Source of the DNA: Nocardiopsis trehalosi NBRC 14201
GTDB taxonomy: Bacteria > Actinomycetota > Actinomycetes > Streptosporangiales > Streptosporangiaceae
DNA: 35,066 bases
Direction: 5' to 3'
Assembly (NCBI RefSeq): GCF_001552555.1
Contig: NZ_BCRK01000050.1
Coordinates: forward strand, 1-35,066
The first letter of the stretch is position 1. Each line of letters starts with the position of its first letter. The translations under genes were made by a program, and so were the position numbers. Below, in pieces: positions 26,358 to 35,062 of the stretch. The notes beneath the pieces are model-generated. The model was not told the origin of the DNA and made no database searches. It saw only the letters and a program-made list of their open reading frames with translations.

Positions 26358-27376
26358 CGGCGGCGGCCTCGGTAGCGGGGCGGGAACCTGGGCCAGCCAA
26401 CGGTGAGGCGCAGGCCGAGGGCGGCACACGACGCGACGGCGAGAACCCAGGCGGCGAGTGTGCCGACGATCTGCCCGCCGCGTTCGGCACCGGCCACAGC
26501 CGGGTCGTAACCGAACCGGACCTCCGGGGCGGCCTGGGACACGGCGTCGGTCGTGTCGGCGGTGCCCGCACCGGTGCCCGCCTCCGCGACGGCGTCCCCC
26601 GCCCCGGTACCGCCCTGACCATCGCTTCCCGTCCCCTTCCCACCAGGGTCCGAGGTATCGGAGCGGTCCGAGGATGGTGAGGGCACGGACGCCGCGGACG
26701 GTTCGGCGTCCGCGCCCTCGCCGGGGAGAGGGTCGTCGGCGCGCGGTGCGGGCTCCGAATCCTTCACGGAGCGGGGTCCGTCGTCATCGGGGGCGGGGCG
26801 GGTGTCAGCGGGGTCGGAGTCGCCGGAGTCGGAGTCGCCGGGGGCGTCCGGGTCGGAGCCGTCGCGGCGCTCGGGAAGGAGCCCGGGTGCGCGGTCGTGT
26901 CGACGGCCGGTTCCCGAGTCGGGGCCGGCGGCGTCGCCCGCCGGATCGAGGAGGTCCGCCACGGGCGATCCGTCCGGCCGGTCCCAGGGAAGGAGCACGG
27001 GATCCGGAGGCTGGGCGGACGTGTCCTCGCCGGTGCCGAGGGTGTCCTCCGGAAGCGCGGTAGTGGCCTCGGCCGTCGTCGTCGGCGGCAGGGGGTCGGG
27101 CGCGTCTGCGGCGTCGGCGGCCGGTGGACGCGGCGCGGGGGTGGGGACCGGTACGCCGGTGGCGGGGAGCGGGTCGATGAGGTGGCCGGCGGCCTCCTGC
27201 GCCTCGCGAACGGCCTCGGCGGCCGGGTCGGGGTCCCGGGCGGAGTGGTCGGTGTGCGGATCGGCGGTCGATCGGGGGCCGTGGGGCTCGGGGTAGGCGA
27301 ACCCCGCGCAGGTGAGGACGGCGGCGAGGGCGACGGCGGCGGAACGGGCCGTGAACGGACCGGGACGCGTGAGCAT
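26333..27376 (-). CDS. Acidic secreted protein with C-terminal membrane anchor, pilin-cluster associated
   Basis: This 347-aa protein has an N-terminal signal-like segment (ARSAAVALAAVLTCAGFAYP, about 9-28). A long Asp/Pro/Gly/Ser-rich region without sequence order follows (about 30-290, with runs such as DSDSGDSDPADTRP). A C-terminal membrane helix (GTLAAWVLAVASCAALGLRLTVG, about 305-327) ends in a basic tail. It should expose a disordered acidic domain outside the membrane. It lies 219 bases past the TadF/G-like gene on the same strand and may belong to that transcript. I recognise no family. The ATG at 27376 has only a weak site (AGAAAG). Confidence 0.65.
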   Translation of the reverse strand: MLTRPGPFTARSAAVALAAVLTCAGFAYPEPHGPRSTADPHTDHSARDPDPAAEAVREAQEAAGHLIDPLPATGVPVPTPAPRPPAADAADAPDPLPPTTTAEATTALPEDTLGTGEDTSAQPPDPVLLPWDRPDGSPVADLLDPAGDAAGPDSGTGRRHDRAPGLLPERRDGSDPDAPGDSDSGDSDPADTRPAPDDDGPRSVKDSEPAPRADDPLPGEGADAEPSAASVPSPSSDRSDTSDPGGKGTGSDGQGGTGAGDAVAEAGTGAGTADTTDAVSQAAPEVRFGYDPAVAGAERGGQIVGTLAAWVLAVASCAALGLRLTVGWPRFPPRYRGRRRIGGGSVR

Positions 27377-27595
27377 GGGCGCGAATGCCTGCTTTCTCTC
27401 GGCTTGCGTTGATCGGCGGGCGGGAGTGCGCCGCGCCCACAGGGGTGTGGACGGGGCGACGGACGGGAAATCCGGACGTTGGCCGCGGTGGGTGGGACAT
27501 CGACTCGGCGGGCGGCGGTCGCGCGACGCATCAGTGCGACGGTCAGCGGTCGTGCGTGAGGCGGCCCGGTGGATCCGGCGGACCGCGACCGGAGA

Positions 27596-28072
27596 TCAGG
27601 GGTCAGCGGCCGCGTGGCACACGGCTTGGCGGGTCCAAGCCATGGCTCGGCGGATATCGATCGCGGGCGGAGGGCGGGGGTGGGGAGCGCCGCTCCCAGG
27701 GCCTGCGGCGGCGCGGGCGGTGACGGTCGCGGGCCAGGTGCGGGCGGGTAGGACGACCTCGACGGTGACCTCCAGGCCGGCGACGGTGCATGACGTGAGC
27801 CGGGCGCCGTTGTCGGCGGCGGTCCGACGCGCCATGGCACACACGCGGTCGGGGCGGTCGACGGCGTGGCGGGCGGCCGCGAGGGCGGCGAGATCGGCCG
27901 CCGAGGCGGCTCGGTGGCGATCGGTGCGCACACCCGCGACGCAGATGACCGCGAGCGCGGCCACCCAGGCGAGGACGCATCCGGTGAGGACCCAGACCGT
28001 GCCGGAGCCCGCATCGGCCGTAGGCCGCGACCGCAGTCGACGGCCGCTGCCCGCGACGGCGGTCCGCCGCAT
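27596..28072 (-). CDS. TadF/TadG-like pseudopilin-type protein of the Tad locus
   Basis: This 158-aa protein matches the last gene of actinobacterial tad clusters (Rv3654c type). It has a short basic N-terminus, DAGSGTVWVLTGCVLAWVAALAVICVAGV as the single membrane segment (about 20-48), then RHRAASAADLAALAAARHA, the hallmark helix. Two Cys (78 and 95) may form a disulfide outside the cell. I chose the ATG at 28072; a GTG at 28084 is equally possible, and neither has a strong ribosome binding site. A 666-bp repeat-bearing gap separates it from tadE, although these genes usually abut. Confidence 0.75.
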   Translation of the reverse strand: MRRTAVAGSGRRLRSRPTADAGSGTVWVLTGCVLAWVAALAVICVAGVRTDRHRAASAADLAALAAARHAVDRPDRVCAMARRTAADNGARLTSCTVAGLEVTVEVVLPARTWPATVTARAAAGPGSGAPHPRPPPAIDIRRAMAWTRQAVCHAAADP

Positions 28073-28219
28073 GCGAGGTGGCACACCCGCCTGCCCCGGT
28101 TCTCGACGGCCGGGCACGACGAGCATCCCGCCCGGACCCCACACGGCAGGAACATGGCGAACATGGGTCCGCCCCTCGCCGGGACCCGCCGGACGTCGCG
28201 GCCACGGGCGGCACCCGAA

Positions 28220-28645
28220 ACGCGGCACGGAGCGGGCCCCGGCGCGAGGACGCGCACCCACCCCTGTCCGCCCGGGACGTCCGGACCCGGCGGGCGCCCT
28301 GCCCGCACCGTCGGCGGGTGCCCAACGGGTACGGGACCGATCGGCGCCAGGACCCGAACTCGCATGACGCGGACGCGACAGGTGGGAGGGGAGCCGTGGC
28401 ACGGCGGCCAGTGCTGCCCCGGCGCCGACGCGCACCCGCCTTTGGCTGAACCCGGTGGACGCCCTGCCCGCGCCGTCGGCGGGTGCCCAGCGACTGCGCG
28501 TCCGATCGGCATCAGCACGCGAACCCGCAGGGCACCGACGCCACGGGGCAGTGAATAGACGCGGCGCGGTGGCCGGCCCCGCGTCGGCACCGACGCGCGC
28601 ACGCCTTCGGCGACCGGGCCCGGCGGGCGGTGCATCGACCCTGCC
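28220..28645. repeat. About 2.5 copies of a 160-180-bp repeat between tadE and tadF
   Basis: Copies begin near 28237, 28417 and 28577 with CCCC and a GACGCGC motif. The first two share CGCCCTGCCCGC, then CCGTCGGCGGGTGCCCA and, further on, CCGATCGGC. The third copy is partial. Frames are not kept between copies and no ribosome binding site is seen. The rest of the 28073-28750 gap holds no supported gene. Confidence 0.65.
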
Positions 28646-28750
28646 GGAGTGGGAGCCGGAACCGGCCGGACACCGGGACGACGGGGCGAGGTGGAGGCGT
28701 GGCACGGGTGGTCCTCCTTTCCGTGGGTGGGGCTTCGGCGTAGCGGGTGG

Positions 28751-29101
28751 TCAGGGGCCGGGTTCGGTGGGGGTCACGGCTTCGCCGTGAACGGTGATCG
28801 GGACGGGCAGGCCCGCCGCGATCGGGGCGGTGACGACCACCCGGGTGGTGTCGGGGCCCCGGTCGAGGTGGAGGGAGGCTCCTCGGGGTGCGGTGGCGGT
28901 GGTGAGCGCGCGCACCGCGGAGTCGGGGTCGCCGCGAGCCAGGGCGCGTGCGCCCACGCGGGCGGCGTCGGCGCACGCGACCTGGGCCCCCGCCGCGTGG
29001 ACCGCGCCGAGCGCGACGCCGACCACGAGGACCAGCGACGGCAGGGCGACGGCGATCTCCGCGGTGACCGCTCCCCGGTCAGCCCGCGCCCTGGAGCGCA
29101 T
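28751..29101 (-). CDS. tadE: TadE-like minor pilin
   Basis: This 116-aa protein starts MRSRARADRGAVTAEIAVAL, with the TadE pattern GAVTAEIAVALP carrying the conserved Glu at about 15, then a membrane helix (about 17-40) and the AARVGARALARGD helix. In this family the N-terminal hydrophobic segment is processed and the protein joins the pilus or its base. The ATG at 29101 lies inside the pilin gene, a 23-base overlap, and has no ribosome binding site, so translation is probably coupled to flp. Confidence 0.85.
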   Translation of the reverse strand: MRSRARADRGAVTAEIAVALPSLVLVVGVALGAVHAAGAQVACADAARVGARALARGDPDSAVRALTTATAPRGASLHLDRGPDTTRVVVTAPIAAGLPVPITVHGEAVTPTEPGP

Positions 29102-29588
29102 CGGTGACCATGCGGGTGAGGGTGTCGCTGACCTCCGAGCCCGTGAGGATGACGTAGAGCACCGCGGCGAAGGCGCACGCCGTGACCGTGCCGATGGCGT
29201 ATTCGGCGGTCGACATGCCGCGATCGGGCCCATGGGCGGTCGGCCGACCGGTGCTCCCGGCGACGATGCCCGCGACGCGGGCCGCGAGGGCGCGGGGGCC
29301 GAGCCGCCGACGATCGTCATCCGGGCGGGGCGGCGGGAGCGGCGCACCCCGTCGGCCCGCGCCGGTGAGCCCAGGGGCGATTCCGGCCACGGAACGACCA
29401 CGCCGCTTCGGCGTGCCCGGTCGGCCCACACGGATGGGGGTGAGTGAGGTCGCGGTGGCGGGGCGACCGCGCCCGATCGACGCGACGCACGGACGCAGGG
29501 CCGCGCCGGCGCGCGGGTGGCCGGCCCAAAGGGCCGGTCGGGGAATGGACGCGCGGCGGGGACGAGGGCGGACGACTGCGAGGTTCAT
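29079..29588 (-). CDS. flp: Flp-type pilin (DUF4244) with unusually long leader
   Basis: The C-terminal 45 residues are a clear actinobacterial Flp pilin. GMSTAEYAIGT gives the prepilin peptidase site after Gly124 and the conserved Glu at +5 (Glu129). A 20-residue hydrophobic stretch and a short amphipathic tail follow. The ORF from ATG at 29588 has the best ribosome binding site in the region (GGAGG four bases upstream), which gives a 124-residue leader instead of the usual 20-60. Residues 95-124 resemble a normal leader; residues 1-95 are Arg/Pro/Gly-rich. A later GTG start cannot be excluded, but none has a ribosome binding site. Its partner platform genes lie near 18 kb. Confidence 0.8.
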   Translation of the reverse strand: MNLAVVRPRPRRASIPRPALWAGHPRAGAALRPCVASIGRGRPATATSLTPIRVGRPGTPKRRGRSVAGIAPGLTGAGRRGAPLPPPRPDDDRRRLGPRALAARVAGIVAGSTGRPTAHGPDRGMSTAEYAIGTVTACAFAAVLYVILTGSEVSDTLTRMVTDALQGAG

Positions 29589-30051
29589 GGCGCCTCCAGA
29601 CGGACGGGCAGGTCAGGCCGGGTCGGCCGGACCATGACTCCAGAGTGCGCTGGAATGACTACTCTAGGGAAGCGGATTCGCCAAGCTGTGGATAACTCGG
29701 CCGACTCCCCGGTGGATTCGCCATCCCACCCGCCCGGCGGCCCCCATCCCGGCCGCGCCCGCCGCGCCCCTGGCCGCCTCCCCCGAGGCTGCGGACGCGG
29801 CAGGCGCAGGCCGATCGACGCGGTGCCGGTGGCCGGTGGCCGGTGGGGGCAGCGGCGGTGCCGGAGATCCCGGCACAGGCCTCGGCGTGGGCGGGGGCGG
29901 GGGCGGCGGAGGCGGCGGCTGACTCCCGGCCTCTCCATATGGCGCTTTCGCGTGACGGCTGCGTCAGTACCGGCCGGAGGACCGCCTTCGCCTGAAGGCA
30001 CCACTGCGCCAGAACCGGTCGGAGGACCGCCCGCCTAAAGGCGCCCCTGTG
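29589..30051. other. Intergenic region between flp and the helicase gene
   Basis: It includes the flp promoter side, a small inverted repeat TCCAG-AGTGCG-CTGGA (29639-29654), a single DnaA-box-like TGTGGATAA (29687-29695), a CCGGTGG minisatellite (29825-29852) and 45-bp tandem repeats at its right end. I see no gene. Confidence 0.5.
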
Positions 30052-30062
30052 TCAGTGCCGAC
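29961..30062. repeat. 45-bp tandem repeats at the 3' end of the helicase gene
   Basis: GCGTCAGTACCGGCCGGAGG (29961) and GCGCCAGAACCGGTCGGAGG (30006) begin two copies that continue with ACCGCC and a small hairpin (GCCTTC-GCCT-GAAGGC in the first, CGCC-TAAA-GGCG in the second). A third, shorter copy (TCAGTGCCGACCGG, 30052) contains the helicase stop codon. The repeats look like outward duplications of that gene end. Confidence 0.7.
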
Positions 30063-32385
30063 CGGGGCCGGGTGGGTCGGGTGGTCGGGGGGCGGGGGTG
30101 AGGAGGGCGTCGAGGAGGCGGAGGGCGCCGGGTTTGCTGAGGGGGTCGTTGCCGTTGCCGCACTTGGGGGACTGGATGCACGAGGGGCAGCCGGCGCGGC
30201 ACTCGCAGTCGGCGATGGCCGCGCGGGTGGCGGTGAGCCAGGCGCGGGCGGCCGCGTAGCCGCGTTCGGCGAACCCGGCGCCGCCCTCGTGGCCGTCGTA
30301 GACGAAGATCGTCAGCCGCCCGGTGTCGGCGTGCACGGCGGTGGAGACGCCGCCGATGTCCCACCGGTCGCAGGTGGCGAACAGCGGGAGCAGCCCGATG
30401 GCGGCGTGCTCGGCGGCGTGGGCGGCGCCGCGCAGTTCGACGTCCTCGGCGCGGAGCCGGTCGGCCTCCTCGGGCGCCAGGGTCCACCAGACCGCGCGGG
30501 AGTCGAGGGTGCGCTCGGGCAGGTCCAGGGGGTGCTCGCCGAGGACGGTGCCGCTGCGCACGTCGCGCTTGAGGTAGGCGACGACGCGGCGGGTCACCTG
30601 CACCTCGCCGTAGTGGACGGTGGCCGCCGCGCCCCACTCCTGCTCCTTGAGGGTGCCGCGGATCTCGATCTCGGTGACGTCGCGCGCCCAGGTCGTGTAG
30701 TCGGGGGCCTCCCCGCGGACGAGCGCCACCCCCTCCTCCAGGTCGAGCCGGTCCACCACGTAGGTGAGCCCCTGGTGCAGGTAGACGGCCCCGGTGTGCA
30801 CGGTGCCGTGGGCGGCGGCCTCGTCCACGGTGCCGAGGAGCTGCCCGCTGTCCCCCTCCACGATCTGGACGGGCGGCCCGCCCGCGCCGCGGATGTCGGC
30901 GAGGTCGCTCGCCCGGTCGTGCCGGGTCCAGAACCAGCCGCGCGGGCGGCGGCGGAGCAGCCGCCGGTCGACGAGGTCGGCCAGGACGTCGGCGGCCCCG
31001 GGCCCGAACATGGGCAGGTCGTCCTCTGCGAGGGGGATCTCCGCGGCCGCCGCGCACAGGTGGGGGCCCAGGACGTAGGGGTTGTCGGGGTCGAGGACGG
31101 TGGCCTCGACCGGCCGCCCGAAGATCGCCTCGGGGTGGTGCACGAGGTAGGTGTCGAGCGGGTCGTCGCGGGCGATGAACACGGCCAGGGCGTCCTCGCC
31201 GGTGCGCCCGGCGCGGCCGGCCTGCTGCCACAGCGACGCGAGGGTGCCGGGCCACCCGGTGACGATGACGGCGTCCAGGCCGGTGATGTCGACGCCGAGT
31301 TCCAGGGCGTTGGTGGTGGCCAGGCCGAGGAGTTCGCCCGTGCGCAGGGCGGTTTCGAGGCCGCGCCGGTCGTCGGCCAGGTAGCCGGCCCGGTAGGCGG
31401 CGACCCGGCCGTCCAGGCGGTCGCCGCCGGGGCTGTGCCGGTCGCGCAGGTGGCGCTGGGCGGTGAGGGCGACGACCTCCGACGCCTGGCGGGACCGGAC
31501 GAAGGCGAGGGTGCGCACCCGCTCGCCGACGAGGTCGGCGAGGACGGAGGCGGCCTCGGCCGTCGCGGTGCGCCGCACCGGGGCGCCCTTCTCGCCGACC
31601 TGGTCGGTGAGTTCGGGTTCGACCAGGGCGAAGCTGAGCGCGGCGCGCGGGGAGGCGTCCTCGGTGACGGCGGCCACCGGGAGCCCGATGAGCCGGCTCG
31701 CGCTCTCCTCGGGGGTGCCGGTGGTGGCGGAGGCGAGGACGAACACCGGCTCGGCCCGGTAGCGGGCGCACACCCGGCGCAGCCGCCGGATGATCTGGGC
31801 GACGTGCGACCCGAACACGCCGCGGTAGCGGTGGGCCTCGTCCACGACGACGTAGCGGAGCCGGCGCAGGAACCCGGCCCACGCGGCGTGCCGGCCCAGG
31901 ACGGCGTGGTGCAGCATGTCCGGGTTGGTGAGCACGTAGTTGGCGTGGGCGCGGATCCACGCCCGCTCCTGGCCGGGCGTGTCGCCGTCGTAGGTGGCGG
32001 CGCGCACCCCGGGCAGGTCCAGGTCGGCGAGGGCGCGGCGCTGGTCTGCGGCGAGGGCCTTGGCGGGGGAGATGTAGAGCACGGTGCCGCCCTGGCCGAC
32101 GGCCTCGGCGCACGGCAGCAGGTAGCCGAGCGACTTCCCCGAGGCGGTACCGGTGGCTATGATCACATTGCTACCGGAGCGCGCGAGGTTCGCGGCGGCG
32201 ACCTGGTGGGACCACGGAGCCGTGATGCCCGACGCGGTCAGGCGCTCCACGACCTGGGCCGGTGCCCAGGTCGGCCAGTCTTCACTTACCCCGTCGCCAC
32301 GTGCCCGTCGCTCCACATGTGTCACCTGCGAGTTCCGGGTATGGTCACGCCACAGTCGGCGGAGGGTCGACTCCCACTGGTTCAC
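30052..32385 (-). CDS. DEAH-box helicase of the MrfA/DUF1998 type
   Basis: This 777-aa superfamily 2 helicase has Walker A TGTASGKS (78-85), DEAH (182-185), the motif III-like [11 protein letters not shown], the second RecA domain with [21 protein letters not shown] and QQAGRAGR, and a C-terminal DUF1998 region. Five Cys in [20 protein letters not shown] (727-746) form the zinc-binding motif known from MrfA, a Bacillus enzyme for mitomycin-damaged DNA. A role in DNA repair follows from the family. The start is GTG at 32385 with GAGGAGGG upstream. It is divergent from bldG, the arrangement seen in Streptomyces. Confidence 0.93.
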   Translation of the reverse strand: MNQWESTLRRLWRDHTRNSQVTHVERRARGDGVSEDWPTWAPAQVVERLTASGITAPWSHQVAAANLARSGSNVIIATGTASGKSLGYLLPCAEAVGQGGTVLYISPAKALAADQRRALADLDLPGVRAATYDGDTPGQERAWIRAHANYVLTNPDMLHHAVLGRHAAWAGFLRRLRYVVVDEAHRYRGVFGSHVAQIIRRLRRVCARYRAEPVFVLASATTGTPEESASRLIGLPVAAVTEDASPRAALSFALVEPELTDQVGEKGAPVRRTATAEAASVLADLVGERVRTLAFVRSRQASEVVALTAQRHLRDRHSPGGDRLDGRVAAYRAGYLADDRRGLETALRTGELLGLATTNALELGVDITGLDAVIVTGWPGTLASLWQQAGRAGRTGEDALAVFIARDDPLDTYLVHHPEAIFGRPVEATVLDPDNPYVLGPHLCAAAAEIPLAEDDLPMFGPGAADVLADLVDRRLLRRRPRGWFWTRHDRASDLADIRGAGGPPVQIVEGDSGQLLGTVDEAAAHGTVHTGAVYLHQGLTYVVDRLDLEEGVALVRGEAPDYTTWARDVTEIEIRGTLKEQEWGAAATVHYGEVQVTRRVVAYLKRDVRSGTVLGEHPLDLPERTLDSRAVWWTLAPEEADRLRAEDVELRGAAHAAEHAAIGLLPLFATCDRWDIGGVSTAVHADTGRLTIFVYDGHEGGAGFAERGYAAARAWLTATRAAIADCECRAGCPSCIQSPKCGNGNDPLSKPGALRLLDALLTPAPRPPDPPGPGRH

Positions 32386-32430
32386 CCCGGCACCCTCCTC
32401 GGCAGGCGTCGCGCGTCAACAGGGATGGCG

Positions 32431-32460
32431 GATGTCGCACACCGGTTTCAGTGTGACATC
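32431..32460. promoter_or_regulatory. Inverted repeat between the helicase gene and bldG
   Basis: GATGTC-GC-ACAC and GTGT-GACATC pair over ten bases with a two-base bulge, around CGGTTTCA. It lies in the shared 217-bp promoter region. It may be an operator or a leader hairpin. Near 32530, TTGAAT resembles a -35 box, but no good -10 follows. Confidence 0.35.
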
Positions 32461-32602
32461 TGGGGGAACAGACGCGCGGTGTCGGGTTTTCCGCAGTGAG
32501 AGCGGATCACCCGACGTACAGGCGTGGTTGAATGCCGCACTGTGGGGTAACGCCCGGCAGAGATCACTCGCGGATTTTTCGCGGTTCGGCGCTGGAGGAC
32601 TA

Positions 32603-32950
32603 GTGGACTTGAAACTTGATCACCACACCCAGGACGACACCGAGATCGTCGTCGTCGAGGGTGAGATCGACGTCTATACCGCGCCACGGCTGCGTGAGCT
32701 GCTGATCGACCTCGTCAACAAGGGCAACTTCCACCTCGTGGTCAACATGGAGAAGGTGGAGTTCCTCGACTCGACGGGGCTCGGTGTGCTCGTGGGCGGC
32801 CTCAAGCGCGTGCGGGCGCACGACGGCACGCTCGACCTGGTGTGCACGCAGGAGCGCATCCTGAAGATCTTCCGCATCACCGGCCTGACCAAGGTCTTCG
32901 GCATCTACGAGTCGGTGCAGGAAGCCATCGACAACCGTAAGTCGAAGTAG
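32603..32950 (+). CDS. bldG: Anti-sigma factor antagonist BldG
   Basis: This 115-aa STAS-domain protein controls alternative sigma factors by binding their anti-sigma factors when unphosphorylated. It begins [20 protein letters not shown], and [14 protein letters not shown] carries the phosphorylatable Ser57. The length and whole sequence fit Streptomyces BldG, needed there for aerial growth and antibiotic production. The start is GTG at 32603 with GGAGG four bases upstream. It heads a two-gene operon with the ATP-binding protein 18 bases downstream. Confidence 0.95.
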   Translation: MDLKLDHHTQDDTEIVVVEGEIDVYTAPRLRELLIDLVNKGNFHLVVNMEKVEFLDSTGLGVLVGGLKRVRAHDGTLDLVCTQERILKIFRITGLTKVFGIYESVQEAIDNRKSK

Positions 32951-32968
32951 CTGCGTAACGGGCACACC

Positions 32969-33511
32969 ATGGCACTCGTCCAGCTCACGATCAGTGCGCT
33001 GCCCGCCCACGTGCGCACGGCCCGGCTCATGGCCACGGCCGTGGCACGTCGCGCGGGCATCGCGGAATCCGCCCTCGACGAAATCCGGCTGGCGGTCGGC
33101 GAGGCGTGCTCCCGCGCCGTCGAGGCGCACCGCGCGCACTGCCCCGGGCAGCCCATCCAGCTCGACCTGATCGACGGGGCGGGCCCGGTCTCCTCCCGAG
33201 GGGGCGCCCCCGCCCCGGCACCGCACAACGGCCAGGCGGCACACCGGTTCGAGGTGGTGGTGTCCGACCGTGCTCCCGCCCAGGAGCCGGGCATCCCGCT
33301 GGACCACCGGGGCGACGGGTCGGGGCTCTTCTTCGACGACCACACGCCGCCCGACGGCGTCTCGGGGCTCTCCCCCGACGTGGGGCTCGCGGTCATCGTC
33401 GGCCTCGCCGACGAGGTCAGCATCGAGCCCAACGAGAAGGGCACCGTGGTCCGCATGAGTTGGCCGCTCGGTGGCGCCGACGCGGACGGTACGGACCGGC
33501 TCGTCGGCTGA
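32969..33511 (+). CDS. Anti-sigma-type ATP-binding protein, BldG partner
   Basis: This 180-aa protein has a HATPase-like (RsbW/SpoIIAB-type) fold. [18 protein letters not shown] (about 37-54) is the N-box helix, although the usual Asn is Arg49. [13 protein letters not shown] and [20 protein letters not shown] are the G-box regions, and VVRMSWPL is the last strand. A Pro/Ala-rich insert sits at about 73-90. In Streptomyces the gene after bldG encodes such an anti-sigma protein. The altered N-box suggests weak or no ATP hydrolysis. The ATG at 32969 has no clear ribosome binding site, so coupling to bldG is likely. Confidence 0.85.
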   Translation: MALVQLTISALPAHVRTARLMATAVARRAGIAESALDEIRLAVGEACSRAVEAHRAHCPGQPIQLDLIDGAGPVSSRGGAPAPAPHNGQAAHRFEVVVSDRAPAQEPGIPLDHRGDGSGLFFDDHTPPDGVSGLSPDVGLAVIVGLADEVSIEPNEKGTVVRMSWPLGGADADGTDRLVG

Positions 33512-33528
33512 CCTTCGCCGTTCACGCG

Positions 33529-33562
33529 CGCCGGGCGGGCCCTCGCGGGGGCCCGCCCGGCG
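33529..33562 (+). terminator. Perfect 14-bp hairpin ending the bldG operon
   Basis: CGCCGGGCGGGCCC (33529-33542) and GGGCCCGCCCGGCG (33549-33562) are fully complementary around TCGCGG. The hairpin lies 17 bases past the stop codon and has no T tract. Confidence 0.75.
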
Positions 33563-33623
33563 GTGTTCGCGGGGCCCGCTAGCCTGTGCTCCGTCCGCCA
33601 GCGCGTCGACCGGAGTGCCGCGA

Positions 33624-34292
33624 ATGAACCGTTTCCTCAGATCGGCCGCCGCCGTCGCGGCCGGTACCGCCCTCGCGGCCGCGGCCGCCTGCGCGCCGAC
33701 CCCCGAGCCCGAGTCCGGGGGCGCGGCCGGTCCGGACGGCTCCGCCGCCGCCGGACCGGACCTGCCCGAGGTCGACCTCGCCGGGGTCGAGGGCGCCGTG
33801 CTGCGCACGAGCGAGGGCGACATCGAGGTGGAGCTGTTCGCCGAGGAGGCCCCGCTCACCGTGCAGAACTTCGTCGGGCTCGCCGAGGGCGGCCGGGCCG
33901 TGAACTCCGAGACCGGCTCCGACCGGTTCTACGACGGCACCGTGTTCCACCGGGTCATCGAGGGCTTCATGATCCAGGGCGGCGACCCCCTGGGCGTCGG
34001 CACCGGCGGCCCCGGCTACACCTTCGCGGACGAGATCGACCCGGAGCGCTCCTTCGACGCCCCGGGCCTGCTGGCCATGGCCAACTCGGGCCCCGACACC
34101 AACGGGTCGCAGTTCTTCATCACGACGGCGCCCGCCCCCCACCTCGACGGGCTGCACACCGTCTTCGGCGAGGTCGCCGACGACGCCGGCCTGGAGGTCG
34201 CCGAGGCGATCTCGACGGTCGCCACCGACCGCGCCGACCGCCCCGAGGAGGACATCGTCCTGGAGTCGGTCGAGATCCGCCGCGCGGACTGA
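33624..34292 (+). CDS. Cyclophilin-type peptidyl-prolyl isomerase lipoprotein
   Basis: This 222-aa exported protein has a signal peptide ending AAAAAC (Cys23, lipobox), a Pro/Gly/Ala-rich linker, then a cyclophilin domain from about residue 52. [14 protein letters not shown] carries the catalytic Arg, and [25 protein letters not shown] completes the active site. It should assist folding of secreted proteins outside the membrane. The ATG at 33624 has GGAG nine bases upstream. It stands alone after the bldG terminator and is convergent with the next gene, eight bases apart. Confidence 0.93.
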   Translation: MNRFLRSAAAVAAGTALAAAAACAPTPEPESGGAAGPDGSAAAGPDLPEVDLAGVEGAVLRTSEGDIEVELFAEEAPLTVQNFVGLAEGGRAVNSETGSDRFYDGTVFHRVIEGFMIQGGDPLGVGTGGPGYTFADEIDPERSFDAPGLLAMANSGPDTNGSQFFITTAPAPHLDGLHTVFGEVADDAGLEVAEAISTVATDRADRPEEDIVLESVEIRRAD

Positions 34293-34300
34293 CCCGGCCG

Positions 34301-35062
34301 TCAGCCGGGGTCGCCCACGCGGAACACGGCGCCCGGCCGGGCGTACTCGACGGGTCCGCCGAACACGGCGCCGGCGCGCCGCACCGCGTCGGCGGGGCGC
34401 AGGAACGGCCCGACGTGGGTGACCGCGAGCCGCCGCGCCCCGGCCCGCCGCGCGTACCCGCCGGCGTCCTCCGGGGTGAGGTGGACGCGGGGCCCGCCGT
34501 CGGCGGGGGCGTCCCCGTCGGCCTCGCACAGCAGCAGGTCGGCGCCCGCGGCGAGGTCGTCCAGCGCGGCGCAGGGCCCGGTGTCGCCGGAGTAGGCGAG
34601 GACCGCCGGCCCGGCCTCGACGCGCACGCCGAACGCGGGGAACCCGTGGTCGACGCTCCGGGTCAGCAGCCGCAGCCCGCCCACGGCGCAGGCATGCCCG
34701 TCGTGGAGTTCGCGGACGTCGAAGGCCTCCTCGACCGGGGCGGCGCCGGCGTTGGACAGGTAGTGGCGGAGCCGCTCCGCGGTCCCCGGCGGCCCGTACA
34801 GCGGGAGGGGGCGCGCGAGGCGCAGGTCGGCGTAGCGCAGAGCGTAGAACGCGGTCAGCAGGTCGGCGGAGTGGTCGGCGTGCAGGTGGGAGATCCACAC
34901 GGCGTCGAGCAGGTCGGGCCGGACGTGCTCCTGGAGGGCGGCCAGCGTGCCGGTCCCGGCGTCCATCCACAGGCGGGTGCCACCGTGTCGCACGAGGTAG
35001 CCGGAGCAGGGCGCACCGGGGCGCGGGTAGGGCGTGGCGCCGCCGAGCACGGTCAGGTCCAT
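34301..35062 (-). CDS. Metallo-beta-lactamase-fold hydrolase (RNase Z-like)
   Basis: This 253-aa cytoplasmic protein carries HLHADH (59-64), the main zinc-binding motif, preceded by an MDAGTGT strand. A later YSGDTGPC holds the bridging Asp, and AVTHVGPF contributes the last His. The short form without an exosite arm resembles the small phosphodiesterase or tRNase Z-like MBL proteins of actinobacteria; tRNA processing is not shown. The ATG at 35062 is four bases from the window edge, so its ribosome binding site cannot be seen. The gene is complete. Confidence 0.88.
   Translation of the reverse strand: MDLTVLGGATPYPRPGAPCSGYLVRHGGTRLWMDAGTGTLAALQEHVRPDLLDAVWISHLHADHSADLLTAFYALRYADLRLARPLPLYGPPGTAERLRHYLSNAGAAPVEEAFDVRELHDGHACAVGGLRLLTRSVDHGFPAFGVRVEAGPAVLAYSGDTGPCAALDDLAAGADLLLCEADGDAPADGGPRVHLTPEDAGGYARRAGARRLAVTHVGPFLRPADAVRRAGAVFGGPVEYARPGAVFRVGDPG

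Noticed and set aside
25251-26429. Long frames on both strands across the tandem repeats
   Set aside because: Repeat periods of 236 and 241 break any shared frame, and no start has a ribosome binding site.
29687-29695. DnaA-box-like TGTGGATAA
   Set aside because: A single box without neighbours, dnaA or dnaN does not indicate an origin.
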